64,000 nt of DNA from Branchipolynoe longqiensis (GCA_030323885.1 CM059192.1:70124877-70188876); one strand, 5' to 3'. Counted from the stretch's first letter, positions 31,977-43,544 are shown. Notes: a model not told the origin generated them from the sequence alone. Made by a program: numbers and translations.

Positions 31977-33264
31977 TATTCAGTCAACATACGTCATACT
32001 CATAGACATAGCCTAGGCAAAGCTGCTTTGGTCAGGGGGCACCCGGGCACATGAACCCAAACACCAGGGCATGTTGGCAAAGCCAAAGCAAAGGGAACAC
32101 TCCACATAATCATATAATAAGTGTGGCGGTGACCCACAACCCTGAGCAGAATAACTAGTTGTAAAGTCGTGACACTTTTGACAGGAGTGTCACTGTCACT
32201 GTGAGTCTGTGTCTGAATATCGCTCATTCGCTGTAACCTTCGCTTCGGGCATGCACAATAGCGATGTTAGAACACGTGTTAGATGTCAAAGGATAATGAA
32301 CCTGATTCGAACAAATACCCAAGTTAAAATTAGTGGTCTAAGTTATCCCAGGCTAGCAATAGTCACAGTGACTACTCTAGACTAGACCGACTCGCCGACG
32401 TGACCAAGCCAATCATTCACTTTTTCAGCAGATTCACGGGTGAACATGTCACATGTGTAAACAGCATCGTATCGTAGCTTACCTCGATTAGCCTGGTGTA
32501 CCACGGGGGCAGGTAGTGTAAATTTCCGTGTACCTTCAACGTCTGGGGGACACAATATTTAAAATAAATAATCAAATGTCAACCTCTTTCCTCGGGCACC
32601 CGCTCACACAGCCACCTCCTCCAAAGAATCGCGCTGCGCTCAGTTTGAACAGTCTAGAGCCTTTCCCTCCTCGCGACGGACCAGCCCGCTCCCAGTACCG
32701 AGAGAGTTCGCCAATGTTTGGGGTCCTATTAGGCCTGCTTGTGGGCGTTCTTGACCGAGCCGAGCCTACACAGTGCCTAAACATGGTTCCTTGTGGTGTG
32801 TGGCATGTTGTATAAGTTGGTAGGTGCTCTTAACGGCAGGTAGAGGCCGTGACGAGGAACCCAAAGGGAACGCCAACACCCAGCCCATCTTTATACAGCG
32901 ACTGCCATTTTCATCTCTGCGGCGCTCTTACCGCTGGTTCCCGGCGTTTTCCGATTAGCTCGCCGGGTTCAGCGGAAGGCGTGCGTAGCTAGTCGCTGAG
33001 ATCGGTCATCGCGGAAGATCGACACCACTCTCCCGCGCTATTTTAAGTATTTGCGCTATGCATATTGCAACTGTTTAGTAATTTAATTGCAGAGCACAAC
33101 TATGAATATTTCTCCCTCATTGCGCCATCTCGTTCTATATTTATTCACATTTATATATGCAAATCCATACAGATATATATGCATACAAACATAATATATG
33201 CAAATTTACAATACAATACAATATATACATACATGTATGCACGCATACATGCATAGATCTACAT
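31977..33264. other. Unassigned; CpG-richer segment at 32590-33040
   Basis: The segment 32590-33040 has many CG dinucleotides (CGCGACGG, GCGGCGCTC, TCGCCGGG, CTCCCGCGC), unlike its AT-rich surroundings, and could be a promoter or 5' exon of a gene extending out of my recognition. No start codon with a convincing protein, TATA box or splice pair could be assigned. Confidence 0.35.
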
Positions 33265-33450
33265 GCATAGCCACATACATACATACATACATACATACAT
33301 GCATGCGTACATACATACATACATACATACATACGTACATACATACATACATAATACATACATACATACATACATATATACATACATACATACATACATA
33401 CATACATACATACATACATACATACATACATGCATACATACACATGTGAA
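33265..33450. repeat. (CATA)n microsatellite
   Basis: About 185 bp of CATA/TACA with interruptions (GCATGCG, ATAATAC). Open frames are Tyr-Ile-His-Thr or Met-Tyr-Val-Cys repeats. Confidence 0.97.
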
Positions 33451-33527
33451 TGCACATACATACCCACACGTATATTGCCCTAGCTGGGGATTGGAGGACC
33501 GAGGGATTAAAACCTCATATTTAACGT

Positions 33528-34430
33528 AATTAATATGAATACCCAATGCTTAGGACCGACCACCGCTAAATGCTCGGAGAATTATTTATTTATTTATTTA
33601 TTTATCAACACAAGTATATTATAAACCCATCGCTGTCGCCCACCCTGTTTGCTGCGTAGCGAAGTTCAACAAGCTATTTCCGTTTCCGTTTGCTGGATTT
33701 TGGTTATTATGCGATTCAACACGAGTATACAAATGGTGGGACATGCAGGGCTATTTCCATTTCCGTTTGCTGGATTTTGGTGATTTCATTTTCCACCTCT
33801 ATGAGTACGAGTATTGTTTAGGTATATATACATGTGTTAGTCCTTAGCCTCCCCGCTAGATGGGTCGATATTAATTTAAGCTTCTAAATCGTTGTCATTT
33901 TTGTGTGTAGGAAATAGTAATTTATTGTGTATTTAGATGACTATTTTACGCTAGAACCTGTTTATACATTTTTTTTTTTCAATAAATAATTTATTTATTT
34001 ATAAACACTGGGAATGTAGCAAGCAGTTATTGCTTTTATAATGCCCATTTAAAGTTAATATGAATAAGCAATGCTTAGGACCGCTCCCCCCCCCCCCCCG
34101 CCCCCCTGGTGGCTGTATTCGATAGTATTTTTTTACTCCATTTGCGGTGTTCGATTTGAAATTCTAGTGGCTCGAGTCGCAGTCGTATTATTAACCAATT
34201 GCTGTCATCCACCCTGTTTGCTGCGTAATGAAGCTCAACGAGCGATTTCCGTTTCCGTTTGCTGGATTTTGATTATTCAACACGAGTATACAAATGGCGG
34301 TGCCCATACAGCGCTATTTCCGTTTCCGTTTGCTGGATTTGGGTGATTTCATTCTCCATGTCTATGAGTACAGGCATTGTTTATGTATACATGTGTTAGT
34401 CATTAGCCTCCCCCCTGGGTGGGTCGGTTT
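33528..34430 (+). repeat. Direct segmental duplication, period ~560 bp
   Basis: 33528-33870 and 34058-34430 share, in order, TTAATATGAATA.GCAATGCTTAGGACCG, CACCCTGTTTGCTGCGTA, TTTCCGTTTGCTGGATTTTG, CAACACGAGTATACAAATGG, GATTTCATT.TCCA and CATGTGTTAGTC.TTAGCCTCC. Each copy also repeats the TTTCCGTTTGCTGGATTT block twice internally. No coding frame is shared between copies. Confidence 0.85.
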
Positions 34431-34691
34431 AATTATCAAAACATGCACTGATTATACAACACTGATCATGTGTCAAGCACGGATAATGCGCAAAGTTTGG
34501 CATGAAAACAAAGTATGCTAGTGTCGGCTAGACATATTCCAGGAGTTTGGTTATAGGCAAAGTGTGTGGGGGGGGGGGGGGGAGCATCCACATAGCATCT
34601 ATAGCATTAATCTTACTAATGTACTATGCTATATTACATTTGTGTTGCCTATGGATTCTTTCACCAAGTACACCGAAAGATGCTTGACTAT

Positions 34692-35285
34692 AGCCGTGTT
34701 CACACGGGAAAGGTTTAAAGCGATTTAGACAAGGCGAATCATATGAATCGATTTAGTTTGAAAGTGTTTTGCGTTCACACGGGCAGTGCTTTGAGTCGGT
34801 TTAAGGCGGAAGTGGATATCTGCACATGAGCAAGTCCAGACTAACCAGTGCCAGTTTTGGTTAGTCGACGTCGGCACGAGAGAGTGTGGGTTCGACCTAG
34901 ATCTGTTTCGACTGAATCGTATTGTTTTGGAACAGTCAAAACTTCTGCTGGGCAGTGAAATCCTAAAAATAAATGATGAAAAAATATCTGTGCACAGCTA
35001 GCAGTTTCATAGAGCAAATTTACCGGAAAGTCAACACACTCAGGTCTCGACTGTCACATCCTTAATCCATCTCAAGTAAGTCGGTTGCATCCACACGGGC
35101 AAAATAAATCGATTCACAGAAATCGACTCATGTAATCGACCTCCACAAGTGGTTTACAGTATTGGGATCACAGAAATCGATTCAGCCCTAATTCGACTCA
35201 GCTGCGCGTTCACACGTGAAATGTAAGCCGAACTATACAAGTCGATTTCTACGAATCGATTTATATTGCCCGTGTGAACACGGCT
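34692..35285. mobile_element. MITE-1, copy 2
   Basis: AGCCGTGTTCACACGGGAAA to CCCGTGTGAACACGGCT, flanked by TAT on both sides. Inverted relative to 520-1117, with the same internal blocks (GAGTGTGGGTTCGACC, CTTCTGCTGGGCAGTG). A run of about 16 G precedes it at 34567. Confidence 0.9.
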
Positions 35286-36552
35286 TATAATTAACTTCGA
35301 TATGCTGGATTGGTAATTTATTGATTATTTTAGCTTAGGGAAATAGTTTTTACGCAGGACTTTTAATAACCCCCCCCCCCCCCCCCCCCCCCATACACAC
35401 ATTTGTGGAGAGTCAACCTGCACAGATAGAACCAGCCAGTACAGCTCTTATCACTATTCTATATTGTTTTATAGTTAGTGTGTTGTTCATACTTCAACAC
35501 GCCTGGGAATATACTTTTTAGCATAACATACTTGCTAAAGAGGCTAATATGCTGATTTCTTATCTACTACGTTTACTGTAGCTAATTACTGAGATCTCAG
35601 ACAGTTTTAGGATAAATAATTGATGTTCAAAAGAAAAGTAAATTGCCTTCTGCCACTGCTCGCTTCACCTCATCAAAAAGATTTTGTCGCTTGACATGCA
35701 CAATATTATATTTGTATAAGTAGTGTTTCTTTATTATTATTATCATCATCATCATCATCATCATCACCACCATCATTGTCATCATCATCTATTTATTGTC
35801 ATCTTTATTTGACTCCACTATTGCTATGGATGTTGTCGTTATCGTTATTGTTATATTTACTGTCGTTACGTTATTGTTATATTTATTGCTATTATTTTGT
35901 GTTTGTTTAGATTTTAGGTCCTAGCAACCTTTAAGGGTACCAACTTGTGATGTGGTAACTTTATAGTGCTCTTACCGATTAGACAATGTCATCCGGTGTT
36001 ATTAGTCATTATCATCGTCATTGCCATTTCTAGTGTAATTATCATTATTAGTAAGCAAGTAATACCACGGCTATTATTATCCATTAATATTATCCTCATG
36101 ATTATTATGATTGATTAAAATTTAGTATAATTTATTACCATTCATTATCTCATCACTTTCTAAGATCACCATTATCAGTAACATCATCTCAATTTATGTG
36201 TTATTGTTGTTATTATATATTCTTTTTGTTCGGGAAACTACTTTGGGAATTAACATATTAAGAAAACCACATACACCAAATAACCAAAGTGCCTCTGAAG
36301 ACTACACCTGCAGATATACAAGCATGTGTTATTCAACATATGGGAATTTGACCATCGTCAGTTTGATTCAGACAAGAATTTACCTGTATGAGTAAAAGAT
36401 GCTAATGCTACTCTATTTTGGCGGACACGGTCGAAGAATTGTTGATAAAACAGGTGCATGCCTCCAGCAAGAGAAACACAAACCTGGGCTAAAATGACCC
36501 AGAGAAGGTCAGTTTCAAACTGCCGTGTTGTAATTTTGTATTTATATATATG
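35286..36552. other. Unassigned, with poly-C, CAT repeats and a SINE scrap
   Basis: A run of about 23 C at 35370-35391, ATC/CAT repeats at 35742-35800, and a degenerate inverse SINE-A piece at about 35900-35998 (TTAGGTCCTAGCAACCTTTAAGGGTACC...CCGGTG). Otherwise ATT/TTA-rich with no gene. Confidence 0.5.
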
Positions 36553-37043
36553 TAGTGGTCTGCACTGACCTCTCAGGCAAGTAACCACATAGACAGGTAG
36601 GCGTGGGGAGTGTATTGATATCAGGGAGCCTAGGTGCTGTAATGGTTAGCACACTGGCCCGGAATGCAAAGAGATGTGGGTTCGAGTCCCGCTCTAGGCG
36701 CAGTATTTCCCATTTTCATCACCCCCACGACACTGGTTGCCGTGATCAGGATCCTGTACAAGCTTTGCGCTGTATGGTTGTTGAACCTACCCTGTGTATG
36801 TATGTGTTAGTGCATTGCCTTTATGTATGTAATTGTAAGCATTACAAGACTTACAATTCCAGGGGGACGAGTGTAGTGGTCTGCACTGACCTCTCAGGCA
36901 AGTAACCACATAGAGGGGAGTGTATTGATATCAGGGAGCCTAGGTGGTGTAATGGTTAGCACACTGGCCCGGAATGCAAAGAGATGTGGGTTCGAGTCCC
37001 GCTCTAGGCGCAGTATTTCCCATTTTCATCACCCCCACGACAT
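36553..37043 (+). repeat. 320-bp tandem duplication carrying SINE-B
   Basis: GTAGTGGTCTGCACTGACCTC starts at 36553 and again at 36873; everything through ATCACCCCCACGACA is repeated almost base for base. Each unit holds a tRNA-like head (GAGCCTAGGTG.TGTAATGG, TTAGCACACTGGCCC, GTGGGTTCGAGTCCCGC, TAGGCGC) with A- and B-box motifs of tRNA-Gln/Glu type, but the anticodon stem does not pair. The second unit ends in a TA tract at 37044. Confidence 0.85.
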
Positions 37044-37065
37044 ATATATATATATATATATATTT

Positions 37066-37270
37066 TTACATTAGTTGACAGGGGAAATTTCAATCGCGGA
37101 CAGTTGGTCTTCCTCGTCCCACTGCTCCGTGTCCTAGTAATGCCGAGTGCCAGGCTATTTAATTTTTAAGTAATTGATTTGACTCGGCCAGGGTTCGGCT
37201 CCAGGGGTTCAAATCCCACGACCCACCAGAACGAGAGGCGGACCCTCAACTCATTCGGCCATGGCGTCTC
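37066..37270 (-). mobile_element. SINE-A2 (alternative tail)
   Basis: TTTTTACATTAGTTGACAGG, AAATTTCAATCGCGGACAG, then shared core and head complement (GGTTCAAATCCCACGACCC, CATTCGGCCATGGCG). A small deletion follows CCAGGCT. Confidence 0.82.
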
Positions 37271-37383
37271 GATTGGAATATGAAAATTGAAAGAGTTTAT
37301 TCATATGAATAATTACGCTATTGTTCCAAGAGTCAAGGGGTAATGGTTATGTCATGGCGTTTTGTAGAACGTAATAACCGATT

Positions 37384-37764
37384 CCCCCCAATATGTTGCT
37401 ACCTTGTCGTGGTGAGGAGGCTTGTGTGCCTCCATGACCATGAGAGCTATACCGGCGGGGGCTAGCCCCCTGGCAGGTTTAACCAAGCCGGGCAGGACTC
37501 ATGGTAGAGGACAGACTAAGAGCAGCAACTGGTCCTCCAGATTGGGGGTTGGGTGTGGGGCCAACAACCCCACCCCGGAAAAAAGAACAACGTTACAGAA
37601 TCACAAACAAGAAACTCCAGGCCCAGTACCGGGAAAACTGGAGAGCCCTTGTTTGTGGCCTCTGACCAAAGTTGGGCGGTAGGCGACACGTTCATCTACG
37701 ACACGGCTGAGGAGGTGTTTGTGTGGGTGGGCACTGATGCCACAAACCGGCGAAGAAGAAGAAG
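37384..37764 (+). mobile_element. Short RTE-derived element with (GAA)n tail
   Basis: 381 bp, flanked by perfect 11-bp duplications AATAACCGATT (37373-37383, 37765-37775). Starts as RTE-type 5' regions do (CTACCTTGTCGTGGTGAGGAGG, GGGGGCTAGCCCCCTGG) and ends in GAAGAAGAAG. It has no reverse transcriptase. The stretch 37685-37744 encodes DTFIYDTAEEVFVWVGTDAT, which looks like a gelsolin-repeat core strand and could be captured host exon sequence. The duplication and tail show insertion by target-primed reverse transcription. Confidence 0.82.
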
Positions 37765-37775
37765 AATAACCGATT

Positions 37776-38271
37776 ATATATCATGGGATTACTCCTGTTG
37801 TGTAACAACATGGGGCAATTCAAAGACGAGCACACATATATTTGAATCTTTTCAAAGACGATTTATTTACATGACATTGTCTGGATTCGGCAGAGATATA
37901 TATCCTGCTCATGAATGTATAGAACAAGAGGTCATGAATATGTAGAACAAAAAGTTAGATGTCTTTCTGCCCACACTCTTTCTCTCTCTTTCTCTCTCTC
38001 TTCCTCTTTCTCTCTCTCTATCTCTCTCTATATATATATATGATATGGCATATTCAAATCGTTAGGTGGAAGATAGGTACTAACCTCCTCTGTATTGATT
38101 ATTAAGCAAAGCTTCCGATGTCTCTTGGAAATAATTACACATAAAACACGCCATTTCCGGAGATATTCAGTAAATAGCCAAGTCCGATGGAGAGATGTGT
38201 AATCGATGCTCGCGACTGTCGTAAATAACAGCAGCAACATCGTTGTTTAAAAAAAGCAAATAACAACAATT
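37776..38271. other. Unassigned, with (TC)n/(TA)n tract
   Basis: TCTCTCTT-type tract at 37975-38030 running into TATATA. No gene. Confidence 0.5.
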
Positions 38272-38284
38272 ACAGATCGCAAAA

Positions 38285-38628
38285 CCAGACGGGATGGCTG
38301 AATGAGTTAGAGCGTCCGTCTCCCGTGTTGGTAGATCGTGGGGTCGTGGGCTCGAACCCTGGTTGAGTCAAACCAATGACTTAAAAATTGATACTTGTCG
38401 CTTCCCAGCCTGGTGCTCGACATTGTTAGGATAGGACAAGGACTGGTTGGCTCAGTGTCAGGATAATGTGACTGAGTGGGATATCAGGCCATGGTGCTGG
38501 CGGCCTGGACTTCCAGTGGGGCAGCACTATAAAGTCGCAATTACTGCACACTGTCACAAGTCGGCACCCGTCCTGATATGACCTTAGATGTTGCTAGGAC
38601 GTAAAAAAACAATAAACAAACAAACAAA
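38285..38628 (+). mobile_element. SINE-A, reference full-length copy
   Basis: Best copy for defining the family. Head: CCAGACGGGATGGCTGAATG (A-box-like TGGCTGAATGAGTT), GTTGGTAGATCGTGGGGTCG, B-box-like GGGCTCGAACCC, so derived from a Ser/Leu-class tRNA. Body: GAGTCAAACCAATGACTTAA, CGCTTCCCAGCCTGGTGCTC, GGACTGGTTGGCTCAGTGTC, GGGATATCAGG, GCAGCACTATAAAGTCGC. Tail: CCTGATATGACCTTAGATG, TTGCTAGGACGTAAA, then CAAA repeats. Flanked by perfect 12-bp duplications ACAGATCGCAAA (38272-38283, 38629-38640). Expected to be transcribed by RNA polymerase III and mobilised by a LINE. Confidence 0.96.
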
Positions 38629-38640
38629 ACAGATCGCAAA

Positions 38641-39087
38641 TCACAAAGTTAACATAAAATCGTGACACAACTTTCGAAAATGAGTCCATACAAAAATATA
38701 CCTCTTTAGCTTTGCAATAAGCAATACGCATTACGCAAGTTTGCATAAGGTTTACTCTTTATAAGTATATTAAAACCGTATTGTCCAGATGAAATGACCC
38801 CCCCCCCCCTCTCCCCCGTTTAAAAGAGAAACAAAACATATATATTATGTCATTTCAGTTGTGAAAAAGGATAATAACCACGTATTATATATGTGCTATG
38901 TAATCTATTATTACATGTAAATACATATAGCAGGAGTAATTAACACCATTTTATTGTATTTCCCTTTTATCGATTGTAAGGCAGCTTCTATATGTGAATG
39001 CTGGCGCCACCTGCCTTAGTGCTTTCGTACTATTCCACATCCAGCCAGAGCCCATTGTAAACAGGGGCAGAGACAGTGACAAGGCGA
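38641..39087. other. Unassigned stretch
   Basis: A C run at 38799-38809. AT-rich, no gene. Confidence 0.5.
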
Positions 39088-39437
39088 TTGGTTGGTTGGT
39101 TGTTGTTGGAGTTTTATGTCCTGGCAACATCTAAGGTCGTATCAGCATGGGTACTGACTTGTGAGAGTGCACACTCATGGCGACTTAATAGTGCTGCCCC
39201 ATTGGGAGACCAGGCCAATAGCACCATGAGTAGATCTGATATCCCACTCAGTCACATTATCCTGACACTGAGCCAAGTTGTCCTTGCTCTATCCTAATAA
39301 TGCTGAGGAAGCGACACATATGATTTTTTTTATGTCATTGGCTTGACTCGACCAGGGTTTGAACGTGTGGGTTTGAATCTTACGATCTACCAAACGGGAA
39401 GACGGACGCTCAACTCAATCGACCATTCCGTCTGGTC
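39088..39437 (-). mobile_element. SINE-A, full-length inverse copy
   Basis: TTGGTTGGTTGGTTGTTG to CGACCATTCCGTCTGGTCCCC, with a double B-box head (GGTTTGAACGTGTGGGTTTGAATC). Confidence 0.9.
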
Positions 39438-39748
39438 CCCATTACATGTAAAGAGGGGCATAGCCAGTGACAAAGCTAAGCAGTCATATATCGTCTGGCA
39501 ACAGTGCGACTACAATCTGACTGTAAATGACTATTTCACGCCTAATAGTCACCCACAAGAGGAGATCGGAAGTAGATTGCTTTCCTCTGGGGGACAATAT
39601 TTGCCCAGACGACCATAGGGGAAACATTTAGAAGTCACAGGGACATATGTCATGGAATGTGCAGTTTTATTATTCTTTTACGCACCATAGTGTTGGAGTC
39701 GATACGAGTAATCGCAGCGGCGGTATTAGACTAAGATAACATCCTTTA

Positions 39749-40513
39749 TAGCCCTGTCACACTACGACGCATCGAGCAAGCATCCGCCGATGTAGGTGAT
39801 TTTGCGCCAATACGTCGGTGTACGTCGATATGCGTTACTCAAATGTTACGCGTTTGTTATGTGTACATTGGTATACGTCGATGTACATCGATGTCCGTCG
39901 TTATATGGCGTCACTCGTCAAGGGGTCACAAAAGTTTTGTGCATGCACAAAACCTTTGAAGTTCGACAACGTGTGGCTTTTACGTCGGGCATATGTTATG
40001 TATACGTTAGACATATGTTGATATACCTTATACGTATGTTAGACAAACGTTGTTCACTACATAGCACTACGTTGACCTACATCAGTCAGACCAAGAGCCA
40101 GCGGAAACGTACATTCCGCGTATTGACAATGTATTGACAATGTATTGACAACATATTGACAATGTATGGATAACGTAGTATAACGTACGTTTTGCATTTC
40201 TCCACCACCATGTCTTGACATATGTAACTTATAAGGTGTACTTCTGGCGATCAAATTACGTATATAACGTTCACCGGCATTCTGCGAGCATACCATGAGC
40301 GTATTGCGAGCGTTTTTCGCCGGGAGGCACGTTAGCCATACATTAGCCATACATTGGCCATACATTGGCCATACGCTCTGCTACATTGTGTATATGGTAT
40401 GTATACGTCCAACTTTGCCCCCTGCGCCGAAAAGTTTACACATCGCCGCACTTAAAAGTGATTTTAGCCATTGGCCACGTGCTTGCGCGATGCATCATAA
40501 TGTGAAAGGGCCC
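39749..40513. mobile_element. MITE-3, complete copy
   Basis: Left TAGCCCTGTCACACTACGAC, right complement of GGGCCCTTTCACATTATGAT; the next blocks (GCATCG.GCAAGC) also pair. It carries the central TGCATGCA palindrome (39933-39958), a run of four ACAATGTATTGAC-type repeats (40127-40165) and ACATTAGCCAT/ACATTGGCCAT repeats (40339-40375). The TA-rich flanks do not give a clean duplication. Shadow frames rejected. Confidence 0.82.
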
Positions 40514-40656
40514 TAAAGCTTTTCTGTTCAAGAGCTAGCTACCAATGTTCTCATACAAGATATGGACTATTACAAATATCACTATCCACGGCGTCTTAAA
40601 AATCACATATCTAGGTGTGCTATAGAGTTTGATACCACCACAAAAGAATATGTATT

Positions 40657-40688
<32 letters not shown>

Positions 40689-40977
40689 ATCATATATATA
40701 TTGTAGTATATAGGCATAGATAGACAAATAGATAGATAGATAGATATAAACATAGTTCGTTTTTCTTCTTATTTCTTTTACAGAATCTAAAACGCTTGGA
40801 ATATTAATGCACTTTTAGGCATTACAGCTAAGCCCGCTAAACACATTTTGAATGATTAATTTCCGAATCTTTGATATTCCAGACAGTGGAACGCAGAGGT
40901 TCAGGAGACAGTTTTAAAGTGGCTGACAGTAATCAGCTTAGGTGACAGTAAAGTTTCACCATACATCTAGCGACTTT
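40514..40977. other. Unassigned, with (TA)n
   Basis: TA tract at 40661-40702 and TAGA repeats at 40716-40746. No gene. Confidence 0.5.
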
Positions 40978-40987
40978 CCGATTATCG

Positions 40988-41336
40988 GTGACCAGAAGGG
41001 ATGGCTGAATGAGTTGAGCGTCCGGCTCCGGTTTTGGTAGATCATGGGTTCAAACTCATGGGTTCGAACCCTGGTTGAGTCAAACCAATGATGTCAAAAT
41101 TTATACTTGTCACTTCCTAGCCAGGTGCTCGGCATTATTACGATAGGGTAAGGACTGGTTGGCTTAGTGTCAGGATAATGTGACTGAGTGGGATATCAGG
41201 TCATGGTGCTGGTGGTCTGGTCTCCCAGTGGGGCAGCACTATTAAGTCACCACTGAGTGTGCACTGTCACAAGTCAGTACCCGTCCTGATATGACCTTAT
41301 ATGTTGCCAGGATGCAAAACTCCAACAACCAACCAA
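40988..41336 (+). mobile_element. SINE-A, full-length, double B box
   Basis: GTGACCAGAAGGGATGGCTG to CCAGGATGCAAAACTCC and a CAAC tail, flanked by perfect 10-bp duplications CCGATTATCG (40978-40987, 41337-41346). The head has GGGTTCAAACTCATGGGTTC then GAACCC: the B-box motif twice. Confidence 0.95.
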
Positions 41337-41601
41337 CCGATTATCGACACTGTAGTTTGGTAGCGTCACAAATACTTTACCCTACGCATTCCTAGACGAC
41401 AGCAAATCCATGTGTATGTGTACATTTTGTATGTAAATCACCCGGGCGCTGCCTGGGTAGTTCGGTGAGTCGCCACCAGCCGGAACTGGCGCTTCCGCAG
41501 TTCTGCCGCCATCCGCAGTACACCAGGGGGCGCTACTATCAGTATCACCAGAGCTGCCTCTGCGCCTCCGTCTCCTTCATCACTATCCCTTTCTTTTGTG
41601 G

Positions 41602-42355
41602 TTGGCCTATGGTTGGTTGGTTGTTGGAGTTTTACGTCCTAGCAACATTTAAAGTCATATCAGGACGGGTACCGACTTGTGACAGTGCATTCTCATGGTG
41701 ACTTTATGATTATAGTGCTGCCCCACTGGGAGACCAGGCCACCAGCATGACCATGACTAGATAAAAGATTCACCCGTACTTCCAGTACAGGGGTGAACTA
41801 CAACGTAGTGTAAATACGGGCAAAAATAGCTTGAGCATGGAAAAGGAAGTAGAATGCCTACCTCCAGTATCAAATGGATACTTATATCGGCACATAGTTG
41901 GTGAAATGGGAGAGAATGTAAAAAGACAAGATGGCGGCCATAGAACGCGTCGATTTCAGTTTTAAATTGCATTAATGTATATGTTTTATTATATTTTCCT
42001 ACTCAAAAGTAGTGGGTAAATATGAAGACGTACATAAAGAATATATTGTGTTTCTTAAATTAAGAATTTACCAGCTCAGTTAATTTCCCCGGCATGTCAA
42101 AATTCTTCGCCAGTTTTTCTAATGGGTTGGTTTTCACCCCTGTACTGGAAGTACGGGTGAATCTTTTATCTAGACCATGACCTGATATCCCACACTGAGG
42201 CAACCAGTCCTTGTCCTATCCTAATAATGCCGAGCACCTGGCTAGGAAGCGACAAGTATCAATTTGATAAGTCATTGGTTTGACTCGACCGGGAACCACA
42301 TCCTGACCTTCCTCACACGAGGCCCGCGCTCTACCGATTCGGCCACCACAACCTG
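41602..42355 (-). mobile_element. SINE-A split by MITE-2
   Basis: Left piece 41602-41757 (GGTTGGTTGGTTGTTGGAG to CCAGCATGACCATGAC), right piece 42173-42355 (GACCATGACCTGATATCCC to CCGATTCGGCCACCACAACC). Type-2 head. The MITE inserted in the CACCATGACC stretch of the body. Confidence 0.92.
41758..42172. mobile_element. MITE-2, copy 3 (nested, 9-bp duplication)
   Basis: TAGATAAAAGATTCACCCG to CGGGTGAATCTTTTATCTA, 415 bp, flanked by perfect 9-bp GACCATGAC (41749-41757, 42173-42181). The host sequence is a SINE-A whose uninterrupted sequence is known from other copies, which confirms the boundaries. Inverted relative to copies 1 and 2. Confidence 0.95.
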
Positions 42356-42391
42356 GTTGGTTGGTTTATGGTGGTCTTCATACAGGTGTAT

Positions 42392-42742
42392 GCCAGACGG
42401 GGTGGCCGAATGAGTTGAGTGTTTGTCTCCTGTGCTGGGAGATCGGGGGATCCGAACCCATGAGTTCGTGGGTTCGAACTCTGGTCGAGTCAAACCAATG
42501 ACATAAAAATTGATACTTGTTGCTTCCTATCCTGGCGCTCGCCATTATTATGATAGGGCAAGGACTGGTTGGCTCAGTGTCAGGATAATGTGACTGAGTG
42601 GGATATCAGATCATGGTGCTGGTGGCCTGGTCTCCAGGTGGGGTAGCACTATAAAGTCGCCATGACTGTGCACTATCACAAGTCGGTACCAGTCCTGATA
42701 TGACCTTAGATGTTGCCAGGACGTAAAACAACAACAAACAAA
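42392..42742 (+). mobile_element. SINE-A, full-length, double B box
   Basis: CCAGACGGGGTGGCCGAATG to GCCAGGACGTAAAACAACAAC. Flanking CATACAGGTGTA / CATACATGTGTA makes a 12-bp duplication with one mismatch. Confidence 0.93.
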
Positions 42743-43544
42743 GAAAAATCATACATGTGTAGACTACAAGTTTAAAGACGGGCGATTATCAATACGTCCA
42801 TACACATATGAGATTCATGACATTATTTGGATCCATATGTTATCTTATCACCACAACCACTTTTTTTTCTATGACAAGCATCTTGACTTCTAATTCTATC
42901 CTATGAGAGTTTATCTTTTTAAAATTTAATCTTAAATTTAAATTCTCTGTATGTCCGTGCCGAGAACAGCTTGTGTTACTTATCAAGTATATATAAGTCT
43001 GCTAATTTCCAAAAAGATATTCGGGCGAAATTTTCACAAGGAGCCGCCTGACTAATATGTGTTCCCACCCCCAGATTCTATTGGAAGTCATTTGCTTACG
43101 AGAAGTCGGAGTGGTCGTTGTGGCGTTGCGAACATGTGCATGTCCTGCTATGACCCTATATGTTGCCAGGACGTAAAACTGCAACAACCAACCAACCAAC
43201 CAGCAAACATGTGATAGCATAATATAGAGCAGTACTCAAAGTAACATTTCTGCCATTCTAGGGCGACCATCGTAACTATTCGAGTAACTAGAGACTATTG
43301 TGCAATTAACCTACCGACCCCTACCTGTTTACCCCCCCCCCCCCCACCCACCCCACACACACTTTGCCTGGCGAGGCGAGTGCAGTATATTACATTCACC
43401 CCACCCCTTACCCGCAATTGTAAATTGTACAAATGGTTTATGTCCACAAATAAGGTTAATGGTTACGCTTACAAAGTCCAGACTGCGTTCACATATATAT
43501 ATATATATACACGTAGAAGGCAAATTCACTAATGCCACATGGGT
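42743..43544. other. Unassigned, with SINE-A tail scrap
   Basis: SINE-A tail at 43138-43201 (CATGTCCTGCTATGACCC to CAACCAACC), a C run at 43333-43346, TA tract at 43492-43509. No gene. Confidence 0.55.

Noticed and set aside
36624..36700. Functional tRNA gene (Gln/Glu-like)
   Set aside because: A- and B-box-like motifs and a partly pairing acceptor stem exist, but the anticodon arm does not fold, and the same sequence is duplicated with a SINE-like body.
37044..37065. Promoter TATA box
   Set aside because: It is part of a pure TA microsatellite with no initiator or transcript evidence.
39796..40365. 113- and 102-codon frames
   Set aside because: Lie wholly inside MITE-3 and are not preserved in the copy at 54691.
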